Shown here piece by piece: positions 18,413 through 25,805 of a stretch of 64,000 bases of DNA. How positions within the stretch are numbered: position 1 is the first letter of the stretch; the number at the start of each line of letters is the position of its first letter. This DNA comes from Sedimentimonas flavescens (GTDB lineage: Bacteria > Pseudomonadota > Alphaproteobacteria > Rhodobacterales > Rhodobacteraceae), in assembly GCF_019264375.1 (NCBI RefSeq), contig NZ_JAHVAI010000003.1, positions 90,312-154,311 on the forward strand. The letters are read 5' to 3'. Made by a program: the position numbers and the translations under genes. The notes beneath the pieces are model-generated. The model had not been told where the DNA came from. It ran no database searches and saw only the letters and a list, made by a program, of their open reading frames with translations.

Positions 18413-19804
18413 TCAGATGAAAGCGAACATTCCATGATCCGCCGCTTTCGTAATGTCTTGAAGTTCTTGCTGTGCGCGCATCCGCTGCGCCATTGTTAGC
18501 GCATCACCCTGGTAAGCTGCCGCAGTCTGATGGCTGGTCTGGCCACAGGCTGACATCGCCATATCTGTTCCGGCCTGGCCAAGTTTGATGCCGAGAAAAG
18601 TATGTAACACCGTTCGGGCGATATGCTCGCCAGTGCCCACCTCTCGACGCCATGCATCGGAGACATAGTTGTAGGCGACCGGTTTTCCGGCATGCGTGAT
18701 GAACAGGGCGCGCCTGGAGGCGAGGCAGTCCTGCCGCATCTGGTCCAGCCAGTCTGGGTCGCACCCTCGCAGGATCAGCGCATCGATGAACGTGTTCAGT
18801 CGTGTGTCAATCTTTGCTGCCCAGTGATAGCCGGTTTTCGACAGTCGAGCATCTATGGCATAGGCCTTGTCGGCCCAGAATAGGGTTTTCCCAAATATCA
18901 GTCGCGTGTCAGCGAGTCGCACAGGCATCACCGAAAAAAGCGCAATCGCCGCGGCGCGGTTTCGCTGCGCATGGCGTTCACGCGGGCAAGGGAGCGCTTG
19001 GGCTGCGGCGAGGATCGTGCTTGCTTTCTCGATTAGCGCCACGGGCGAATAGCCGGTGTTCTGAAGATGCGCGAATTTCTGCTTCGGCGCCTTGGCCGCC
19101 TTTGCCTCGTAGGTGCGGCTGAGCTCTGCAAGAAGATCCACGGTCGCCTCGTCGGCGCCAGTGTAGCGCGCGAATTTCAACAGAGCGGAGAACGAGGCGC
19201 GCAGCGTGGCCGCGGCGAGTTGCCGTTCGCGCAGGTCTCGCGCATAGGCGCGCACGGCCGCCTCCGAGAGCTGGTCTGGCAGGTCGGCATCGCGTGCGGA
19301 GCGCAGAAGCTGCCGTGCCTTCATCTTGAGCGTTGGCAGCATACCTGCGCTCGGTGCTGTCTCGCGGTTTCGTTCGAAGCCCGCCTCCATGGCGGTGAAC
19401 GCGTCCTGCCAAGTTTCTGGCAATTGCTCATAGGGCACCGATTTATCGATACGGCGCGGGCGCTTCGTCGCGTTAAGGGCTGTCCCGAGATAGGCGCGCA
19501 TCTTGACGAGGATCGCTGCGCGGAGCGCGATCGTCGACGGGTGTCCGGGAAAGACCGCATCAATCGCGCGGTTCAGTCTGAGAAGTCGGCTGTGAGACCT
19601 GCTATGCTGATCGAAAGTCAGAAAGTCTTGCTGGCTCAGGGCGCGTGTATCTGCAATCTTGAGGTCCTCGATGTATCTCAGAAAATCATCAAGGATCCGA
19701 AGGTTGTCGGTCGAGGCCGCGTCGAGTCCGGGATCGCCGATCAGCGGATCCCAGCGCGCATTTTGCAGGATCTGCGCCTTGGTCCGTCGGTCGCGCGCGG
19801 TCAT
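18413..19804 (-). CDS. Tyrosine recombinase, second of an overlapping pair
   Basis: A 463-residue protein with a helical N-terminal core-binding region and a C-terminal catalytic domain of the phage integrase fold, somewhat divergent: PVRLADTRLI for the first Arg, EHIARTVLHTFLG for the HxxR box, GQTSHQTAAAYQG for the second His and the nucleophile Tyr. The start at 19804 gives MTARDRRTKAQIL and overlaps the stop of the upstream recombinase gene (ATGA), so both are translated together. Paired recombinases of this sort are known from Tn554-like and related elements, where both proteins are needed for transposition. It may serve its own mobile element inside the island. Confidence 0.7.
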   Translation of the reverse strand: MTARDRRTKAQILQNARWDPLIGDPGLDAASTDNLRILDDFLRYIEDLKIADTRALSQQDFLTFDQHSRSHSRLLRLNRAIDAVFPGHPSTIALRAAILVKMRAYLGTALNATKRPRRIDKSVPYEQLPETWQDAFTAMEAGFERNRETAPSAGMLPTLKMKARQLLRSARDADLPDQLSEAAVRAYARDLRERQLAAATLRASFSALLKFARYTGADEATVDLLAELSRTYEAKAAKAPKQKFAHLQNTGYSPVALIEKASTILAAAQALPCPRERHAQRNRAAAIALFSVMPVRLADTRLIFGKTLFWADKAYAIDARLSKTGYHWAAKIDTRLNTFIDALILRGCDPDWLDQMRQDCLASRRALFITHAGKPVAYNYVSDAWRREVGTGEHIARTVLHTFLGIKLGQAGTDMAMSACGQTSHQTAAAYQGDALTMAQRMRAQQELQDITKAADHGMFAFI

Positions 19805-21564
19805 TGGCGGATCTCCGAGAGATCGAGAACGTATTTCTGCACCTCTTCGCGTTGAGCCCGAGCGTTTACCCAAGCATAGTTTTTCCGCACGGTGCCGGGC
19901 TTGTCGTCAAGCAATCGCTCGAGCAAATCCCACCGTCCGGGGTTCTTCTGCAAAAGCAGGGACGCAAGGCCGTGGCGGAACTTATGCGGGGTCATTGGGA
20001 TTCCGGCGGCACGCGTGAGGCGTTTGAACCAGATCAAAAATGTTTGATAGAGCAGGGGGCCACGACCACGAACGCCGGGAAAAAGGTAGGAACTGGTGTC
20101 GTTGCCAGCGTAGAGCGGGCGGATCTTCTTGAGATACCAAAGAATGGTCTCGAGACCATTCAGGTTGCCGGGCGCCATGGGGGCCCAGATTTCGACGTTG
20201 TTCTTGGTGTGCTCGGGGCTCAGCTTGATCGTCGCATGTTGAGTTTGCGTGGACGGCAGAAGAAACGTTGCCTTCGGTCCGCGGTAGACGAGGTTCAAGG
20301 CACTCTCGATGCGAAGAGGCGCCCCGCGGGTTTCGATCGCACAGAGGGCGGCAACCGTGCCGAGTTGGCGGATACGGTTCAACTCGAGGGTGGTTGGAAC
20401 CCAGTCTCGATCGCTGATTTGCTGAAGCAGTTCTTCGGCATCGTTGCGAAACCGCACGTGCAGCGAGAGGAAAGTCATGGTCTGCCGCGTTGAGCCCAGC
20501 AGATTCTCACAGAATTTCCGTGATCGATCTGACATTTCCCCACTCGCCCTTTTCCCCTGGGTCAGAAAGCGATTGGATCGCAAATGGGCTTTGATCGGTT
20601 CTGGATCGAGACGGTTCCGCGACATGACGACGAAATTCGCTTTCATGTAATCATGGGCGCTTCGGGCAGAGATATGACCTGACTGCCCGGCATGCTTTGA
20701 CCAGTAGCGCACGGCGGCGGCACCAGCGTCGGGGGTGAGGAGATCGCCCAACGACTGCTGGCAATCGGCAGCCACCGCGCCACACTGAAACAGCGTGCTG
20801 ACGAATTTCCTAAGCGCGGCGCGCTTGAAGTCACGATCGGATTTCGAAGATGTCTTGACGAATTCCTGCTCAACGGGATCAAACTCCGCGCACGTTGCGT
20901 TTGCGACCCAGTCTTCAATTTCGCTGGCAAGATGCGGAGGAATGAGGTCCAGGTTCTCGAACCGCCGCCTTTTGGGCGCGGGAAAGGGCTCTGTCGGCAG
21001 CAACGCCAGGATCTCCGAAAATGAGCGTGCCCGGTTCAGTGTTCGCAGAGCGTGCTGAAGGGCACGCCATTCGTTCTGATCGAGAACAGGGATCAACGTG
21101 CTCAGCCAGTCTTGACTAACGTCGCGTGGTTCCACCTGGTGCTGGCGCGCGAGGTCGGCCAACTTGCGCACGGGGACCATGACAAATGGCGGGTGCCCGC
21201 CTTTGGCGCAAAGCGCGGGTGCCCTGGCTTCCATCCGTTCCATAAGCATCGACCAAGCATCAGTGCGACAACGTCTCTCCTGCGCGGCCTCAATTTCTCC
21301 CGTAGCGCCTTTGACGGCGGCAATGATCTTGCGCCGCGTGGCCTTGTAGGCGGCTTCAGATTTGTTGCGCGTCGGATCGAACCCTTGGAGGGGGAGGGCC
21401 CGTTTGATCATGAGCAGGTCCGCTGGGGCCTGGCTGAGGGGCGTGCCGTCAGTCAGTTTGGGAAAGCGCGCAACCGCGTTGGCGTAATCTGTATTGCCTT
21501 GCTGGCGAGCCCATTCCTGGACATCTTGCAGGGTCATCGCGGTGATCGGTTTTTGAAAGCTCAT
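19801..21564 (-). CDS. Tyrosine site-specific recombinase, first of an overlapping pair
   Basis: A 587-residue integrase-family protein. The catalytic domain shows the first Arg (ETRGAPLRIESALNL, about residue 409), the beta-hairpin Lys (HTKNNVEIW), the HxxRH box (TPHKFRHGLASLL, about 527-539), a degenerate third box (LLDDKPGTV) and the nucleophile Tyr (RKNYAW, about 564). The long N-terminal 350 residues would be the core-binding and arm-binding domains. The start at 21564 has AGAGG upstream. It is followed with a four-base overlap by the second recombinase. Upstream lies the region with repeated TGTCATTT motifs, a good candidate for its binding or crossover site. Confidence 0.82.
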   Translation of the reverse strand: MSFQKPITAMTLQDVQEWARQQGNTDYANAVARFPKLTDGTPLSQAPADLLMIKRALPLQGFDPTRNKSEAAYKATRRKIIAAVKGATGEIEAAQERRCRTDAWSMLMERMEARAPALCAKGGHPPFVMVPVRKLADLARQHQVEPRDVSQDWLSTLIPVLDQNEWRALQHALRTLNRARSFSEILALLPTEPFPAPKRRRFENLDLIPPHLASEIEDWVANATCAEFDPVEQEFVKTSSKSDRDFKRAALRKFVSTLFQCGAVAADCQQSLGDLLTPDAGAAAVRYWSKHAGQSGHISARSAHDYMKANFVVMSRNRLDPEPIKAHLRSNRFLTQGKRASGEMSDRSRKFCENLLGSTRQTMTFLSLHVRFRNDAEELLQQISDRDWVPTTLELNRIRQLGTVAALCAIETRGAPLRIESALNLVYRGPKATFLLPSTQTQHATIKLSPEHTKNNVEIWAPMAPGNLNGLETILWYLKKIRPLYAGNDTSSYLFPGVRGRGPLLYQTFLIWFKRLTRAAGIPMTPHKFRHGLASLLLQKNPGRWDLLERLLDDKPGTVRKNYAWVNARAQREEVQKYVLDLSEIRQ

Positions 21565-21587
21565 TTCGACCTCTGATAATGTCCATT

Positions 21588-21827
21588 AAATGACAAATTG
21601 GCCGTTATCGTGAAAACCGAAGAGAGAAATGACAAAAACATATGAATTTTCCGACACCGAATATTCAGGGGTGTTTGTCATTTTGTCTGCTGCCGGTGTC
21701 ATTGACCGATATTAGAAAATTCTTGCGTCTGAGTGTCATTTTGGACTGGTCGTTTTTGCATTTTGTGGCGCAGGGTGTCGCAAATTCGCTCATCACCGCG
21801 GCAATAATGATATGGGTCCAAATGACA
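21588..21827. repeat. Six copies of an 8-bp motif (TGTCATTT / AAATGACA)
   Basis: Copies lie at 21588 and 21627 (AAATGACA), 21676 and 21734 (TGTCATTT), 21697 (TGTCATTG, one mismatch) and 21820 (AAATGACA), within 240 non-coding bases between the recombinase start and the HTH gene. Orientation switches in the middle. Such arrays are typical of recombinase arm sites or of operators bound cooperatively by an HTH protein; both candidate proteins flank it. Confidence 0.6.
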
Positions 21828-21856
21828 GCTCCGGGAAACAATTTGGAAAAATCTCT

Positions 21857-22387
21857 TCATGCGCTTTTCGGGGAAAGGAACAGACCGGCCGTGGGCCGGA
21901 CATTCCTTCCTGCACGGTTGGGTTTCTGGGCAGATATACCGGCAGAGCTGGTTCCAGGGCGCAGTCCGGCGTGAATGCGTTCGATTGGGCGCTGAAACCT
22001 GGGCGTGCTCCCGGTCAGCCAAGCTTCAAGCTCGAACGGAAAGATCAGCCGCTTTCGCGGGCCCAGAAATAGGTGGTTCACGAAGGTCTTGTCCGCGTGC
22101 CTTCCGTCGAACATGCGTCCGACCGTTTTTTCCGAGACCATGGCAATCTTTGCCGCTGTCGCCACATCTGCAAGGGGTTGCCATAGCGGGTCATCATCCA
22201 CAGGACATGGGCCGAGGAAGCCAAGAGCGCGCCAGAGCCGTTGCCGGGAATACCCTCCGCCGCGCTTTGGGATGTCTACCCGGCGCATGATCTGCCGCGC
22301 CATCTCATTCGAGCAAACGAAGAACTCCGCCAACTGCGACGTCGTAACTTGTCCGGCATGCGCTGTGGGCGCGGCGTGGTGTGGCAT
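21857..22387 (-). CDS. Double helix-turn-helix protein next to the recombinases
   Basis: A 176-residue protein with two MerR/excisionase-like winged helices: TTSQLAEFFVCSNEMARQIM with RRVDIPKRGGGYSRQRLWRA (about residues 15-55), and DVATAAKIAMVSEKTVGRMF with FLGPRKRLIFPFELEAWL (about 73-128). The C-terminal 45 residues are basic and low in complexity. The start has GAGGAA nine bases upstream. It is co-directional with the recombinase pair and separated from it by the repeat array. An excisionase or recombination directionality factor that also regulates the recombinases is the natural reading, by context and fold only. Confidence 0.65.
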   Translation of the reverse strand: MPHHAAPTAHAGQVTTSQLAEFFVCSNEMARQIMRRVDIPKRGGGYSRQRLWRALGFLGPCPVDDDPLWQPLADVATAAKIAMVSEKTVGRMFDGRHADKTFVNHLFLGPRKRLIFPFELEAWLTGSTPRFQRPIERIHAGLRPGTSSAGISAQKPNRAGRNVRPTAGLFLSPKSA

Positions 22388-22664
22388 GCGAAGGTTCCTC
22401 GGTGTTGTGCCGAGGAGGTGGGTCTTTTGTCAGATTTCGGAAAATATTCTGACATCCGAAGGATCGGGGCCGAGGCCGCGGAAAGAGCAGTTGCTGAGCG
22501 TGTTCAGAGATTTAGGTTTGGACCATGAAAGTAATCGAGGGATTTCAAGTGGATCTCTGACAGTTTCAACGGATGTCTGCGTATTCTCAGAAAACCACCG
22601 CCCGTTCTCGCTAAGATTGACCGCGCAGTCTTAGTAAAACTGACCGGAGATCCCCACCTCGTAG
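22388..22664. other. Non-coding stretch with a 24-bp dyad
   Basis: No convincing gene. An imperfect palindrome at 22611-22634 (CTAAGATTG / CAGTCTTAG arms, 9 bp with one wobble pair) could be an operator. The part near 22387 should hold the promoter of the double-HTH gene. Confidence 0.35.
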
Positions 22665-22922
22665 CTGCTGTGCAGGCAGCACGCGGCTAAGGTCCGGTTT
22701 GAGGCCGTTCCGGTCATTTACCGACCGCACGCCACTCCCTCCGTCCCTATTGCCAGAGCGGATTTGAAACCAATTTCTCACGCTGCGCCGATGGGGCTTT
22801 GGCGATCCTCGGGCTGGGACACTGTGCTTCTCTTCTGGTGCCAGCCAAATACTAACAAGCAGGTCATGCCGTCGGCACCGTTGATCTCCGCAGGCAAGTT
22901 GATGGACAAGTCGAAGAACTAA
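22665..22922 (+). pseudogene. 3' remnant of a plus-strand gene ending in KLMDKSKN
   Basis: After a stop at 22662 this frame stays open for 85 codons with no good start codon and ends SAPLISAGKLMDKSKN then TAA at 22920. A textbook intrinsic terminator follows within 25 bases. The composition is protein-like (for example WDTVLLFWCQPNTNKQ), but I cannot name a family. Best explained as the tail of a gene whose front was deleted or replaced by the recombinase module. Confidence 0.35.
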
Positions 22923-22938
22923 ACCTGTCAGACAGGTT
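22922..22938. promoter_or_regulatory. Perfect 8-bp inverted repeat
   Basis: AACCTGTC and GACAGGTT flank a single A and overlap the stop codon of the preceding remnant. It could be an operator half-way between the remnant and the membrane-protein gene, or simply add to the terminator that begins a few bases later. Confidence 0.35.
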
Positions 22939-22944
22939 CACGAG

Positions 22945-22975
22945 AAGGCCCCGCGATTTGCGGGGTCCTTTTTTG
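22945..22975 (+). terminator. Intrinsic terminator
   Basis: GGCCCCGC (22947-22954) pairs with GCGGGGTCC (22960-22968), followed at once by six T (22969-22974). It points along the plus strand and lies 23 bases after the stop of the gene remnant. Confidence 0.8.
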
Positions 22976-23063
22976 TTGGAAGGGTGCCAGTTCCGGAAAT
23001 CTCCATATTTTCGCCTGATCCCCGCCCTGATTTCCGGCCACACCAAAGGCAGAGGGTCCGAAT

Positions 23064-24098
23064 ATGATGACTGCGCTTTTCCTTTTGTCGCTGGTGCTGG
23101 CATGGCCTACAATGGGCTTGTCTGTTCTCGCGTTCGTCGGCTTTGCCTTTCTTCGCAACTACCTTGTCATCCGAGCGCAGCGGTTCGAGGCCAATATCGC
23201 CCGCGCCCGAGAGATGGTGCGGAACGGCGCATCCTTCTATCCGTCGTGGTTCCACGATGCCGATGAGTTGGACACGTTCCTGCGGGTCATTTCCGGCATG
23301 GCGCGGAAGAACGGCGTTTTGCAGATATTCATTGATGAAATTCTGGGCGACAGTTTTCAACTTAAGCCGCTGATATATCTCGCCGGTGCGATGGAACGGC
23401 TCGGCGGCTCTAAAACCGAACAACAGGTGGTTGTCTGGGAACGCCTGGTCGAGATGTGGGGGCGTCTGCCCGATGAGATCAAGGAACGCGCCCGCGCGCA
23501 GGAGGTTCGCTTTGCTGCGCAGCAGAAATCTGCGCCGACCTATCGCGCCTTGCGTAAGCGATCGGTTGGTGCGGCCAAAGACGGCGCATCGCGCAGGTTG
23601 CTGAAGGTCGCCGCCTGGGGGTGGAGCATAGGGGCGACATGTTGGGTTCTGTTTGTTCTGGTGGCTACGGCTTTCCTGTTTGTCGACGAAAGGCCGATAG
23701 ACGGTTTCGTGCTTTTCTTTCTCGGCCTCGGTCTCTCCTTGGCCTTTACCGGATTGGTCTGGGTGGCGATCTATGTCACGAATGGCCTGAAATGCGATTT
23801 TGAACGGCTTTTCGTGCGCGTGGTTCTGGGTGATTTCTCAAGCTATTTCTGGTTCGTGATCGGCGTTCTTTATCTGGGTGGTGTCGGAACTGCGATCTGG
23901 TTCGACGGATCGGGCGGGGGCGGCTTTGAGACCAATTTCGCAACCGGTGTGGGCGGGGCCTTGGCGATCCTTGCGCTGGGATATCCCGGATCGCTTTTGG
24001 CTCCGGCCAAATATAGACAGGTGGGCCATGTCGTCGGGACCGTTTTTGCCGCCTTGGCCTCCTTGATCGTGGCTCTTAACGGCTTGACGGTCGCTTGA
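23064..24098 (+). CDS. Uncharacterised multi-pass membrane protein
   Basis: A 344-residue protein. A hydrophobic N-terminal segment (LFLLSLVLAWPTMGLSVLAF, about residues 5-30) anchors a soluble helical region (about 35-190) containing many charged residues. Five or six further membrane segments fill 190-344, such as WSIGATCWVLFVLVATAFLF and FVLFFLGLGLSLAFTGLVWV. GAGGG precedes the first ATG at good spacing. I do not recognise the family. It stands alone, after a terminator and before the next plus-strand gene 245 bases on. Confidence 0.72.
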   Translation: MMTALFLLSLVLAWPTMGLSVLAFVGFAFLRNYLVIRAQRFEANIARAREMVRNGASFYPSWFHDADELDTFLRVISGMARKNGVLQIFIDEILGDSFQLKPLIYLAGAMERLGGSKTEQQVVVWERLVEMWGRLPDEIKERARAQEVRFAAQQKSAPTYRALRKRSVGAAKDGASRRLLKVAAWGWSIGATCWVLFVLVATAFLFVDERPIDGFVLFFLGLGLSLAFTGLVWVAIYVTNGLKCDFERLFVRVVLGDFSSYFWFVIGVLYLGGVGTAIWFDGSGGGGFETNFATGVGGALAILALGYPGSLLAPAKYRQVGHVVGTVFAALASLIVALNGLTVA

Positions 24099-24343
24099 CC
24101 TACCCTCAATGATCGCCGCCCTCGCGAGAAGAGCCGCAAAACTGCCGCGAGCTCAAAGGCAGAAAAATCCGCATCGCCGTCATTTTCACAAGTTGCAGGG
24201 AACGACCACTTTGATCTTCTGACCGGGTAGTCTTGATAAGATTTGCCGGTCGATCCTCTGAGATTTTGCAATGTTCATTCAGTGCCGTTTTCACGCATGG
24301 GTCTACCTCAAGCACGCACTTTGAAGTTGGTAGAGAGATACGT

Positions 24344-24961
24344 ATGGCACTGCAAAACCGCGTCAATCCGTTCGGTCAAATCGTTGCTTCGGCTGCGCGG
24401 GGCTCGCTGATGGGGAACCGCGGAATTCTACATGATGAGGACAAGAATATTCTCAAGACGCATGCACATCAGAATTGGGTGGCTTGTGCGCTGAGTTTCA
24501 ACGGTAACAAGCGCACCCTGATGGCGCCGCACAGCTATACCGAACTCTTCTTCCTCGATGAAGCAACCGCTCTGGCTGCGGGTCATCGCCCATGCGCCAC
24601 TTGTCGTCACGAATGCTACCGAGTGTTCACGCAGATTTGGCAGCAGGTTCACGGCAAACCTCCAAAGGGCGCATCGCTGAGGATGACAATTGATCGTGCG
24701 CTCCACGTCGCGCGAATACAGCGCGGTCAAAAGGTGATCTTCGAAGCCGAATTCGAAGAGCTCCCTGATGGTGCCATGATCTCGATGGACGGGGACTCTT
24801 TCCTAAGATGGAACGACGCTGGACACCGTTGGAGTTTTGATGGTTATGGGCAAATTCCCGTCCCGATCAGCGGCTCGGTCAGCGTTCTGACACCAAAGCC
24901 AATCATTGCATTGCTGCATGCAGGTTACCGCCCCGAAATTCATTCGAGCCTGCCCGGGTAG
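24344..24961 (+). CDS. Conserved protein with CxxC-type motif (GHRPCATC)
   Basis: A 205-residue protein of a type I recall as widespread but uncharacterised in Rhodobacterales and Rhizobiales: MALQNRVNPFGQIVASAARG, then MGNRGILHDE, then TELFFLDEATALAAGHRPCA and TCRHECYRVF. The GHRPCATCRHEC cluster resembles the zinc-binding motif of the Ada N-terminal domain (GYRPCKRC). A small beta domain ends the protein. The ATG at 24344 is chosen because it gives the usual MALQNRV start, although the frame is open further upstream. Function is unknown; a metal- or nucleic-acid-linked role is a guess from the Cys motif. Confidence 0.75.
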   Translation: MALQNRVNPFGQIVASAARGSLMGNRGILHDEDKNILKTHAHQNWVACALSFNGNKRTLMAPHSYTELFFLDEATALAAGHRPCATCRHECYRVFTQIWQQVHGKPPKGASLRMTIDRALHVARIQRGQKVIFEAEFEELPDGAMISMDGDSFLRWNDAGHRWSFDGYGQIPVPISGSVSVLTPKPIIALLHAGYRPEIHSSLPG

Positions 24962-24991
24962 CTGCATCCGTTTGCGGCGTCGGCGCTACGA

Positions 24992-25639
24992 CTATGGTGT
25001 CGAACTGCGGGCTGACGCCTTTACAAGCTCCACCAGGTCCCGTTTCAGGTAGTAGAGCCGGTTTCCTGCTCCTGGGAAGCGCCTTCCCTTCAAGGAAGAC
25101 CGCCGGATCCGCTCTCCGGTGCGTTTCGAGGAACATCCAAGGATGTCGGCCGCGGCGAGCAGATCCACATATCCGTGTTTTTCTGGCGAAATCGGCTTTG
25201 TGTTGCGGGTGGCTGCCGTCGTGGGGGGCTGGTATCCCGGTTCGCGCAGCTCGTTCAGGCCCATGCTCTCGGCTTTTTCGAGAACAGCCTGCCTGGGGTA
25301 GAACTGGGTCCTGCGCTGGCCGGGGAAGCTCCGTCCCCTCGCGTTCTCCTCAAGCATCAGCCATTTGACGCGGCATGGCGGGCACATCAGGATAGCCGCA
25401 GCTTCCGCAGTATCCATGTAGCCTTGGGAGCGCGGGTCGATGTTGCGCAGCGCCGCAAGGTTTCGGACCTCTTTTTCGAGGTAGAAGCGGGTATTGCCGT
25501 GTTCCTGGAGGGTGCAGATCTCAAGCCCCGACTTTTGGGCCAGTTTTGCGACATAGAGGGCGGCGCAATCGAGAATGCGTGCCGCCTCATCCGTAGAGAT
25601 GATCCCGATTGGGATCGTTTCCGCTTTAGAATTGTTCAT
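24992..25639 (-). CDS. Triple excisionase-like HTH protein
   Basis: A 215-residue protein with three successive MerR/Xis-type winged-helix units: ISTDEAARILDCAALYVAKL with TRFYLEKEV (about residues 15-60), YMDTAEAAAILMCPPCRVKW with TQFYPRQAV (about 72-120), and YVDLLAAADILGCSSKRTGE with RLYYLKRDL (about 160-205). Each unit ends in the (F/Y)Y-x-hydrophobic strand typical of excisionases. The start at 25639 has AAGGAAA at good spacing. It follows the Walker ATPase gene on the same strand (gap 166 bases). It probably binds DNA as a multi-headed regulator or recombination directionality factor. Confidence 0.7.
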   Translation of the reverse strand: MNNSKAETIPIGIISTDEAARILDCAALYVAKLAQKSGLEICTLQEHGNTRFYLEKEVRNLAALRNIDPRSQGYMDTAEAAAILMCPPCRVKWLMLEENARGRSFPGQRRTQFYPRQAVLEKAESMGLNELREPGYQPPTTAATRNTKPISPEKHGYVDLLAAADILGCSSKRTGERIRRSSLKGRRFPGAGNRLYYLKRDLVELVKASARSSTP

Positions 25640-25805
25640 GATTGTTTCCTTCGCAACGGGATGTGAAAAGAACATTGGTTCGTTCGCGAAAAATCGAAAA
25701 CTCAGATTGGCCCCGAGCGCTGCGATGTCCTGCCGTGCCAAGGAACCCGTAAACTCATCCCCGATTCCTTGCCCAGTCGACGTGTCTCTTGCCCGAGAAT
25801 GTTGC

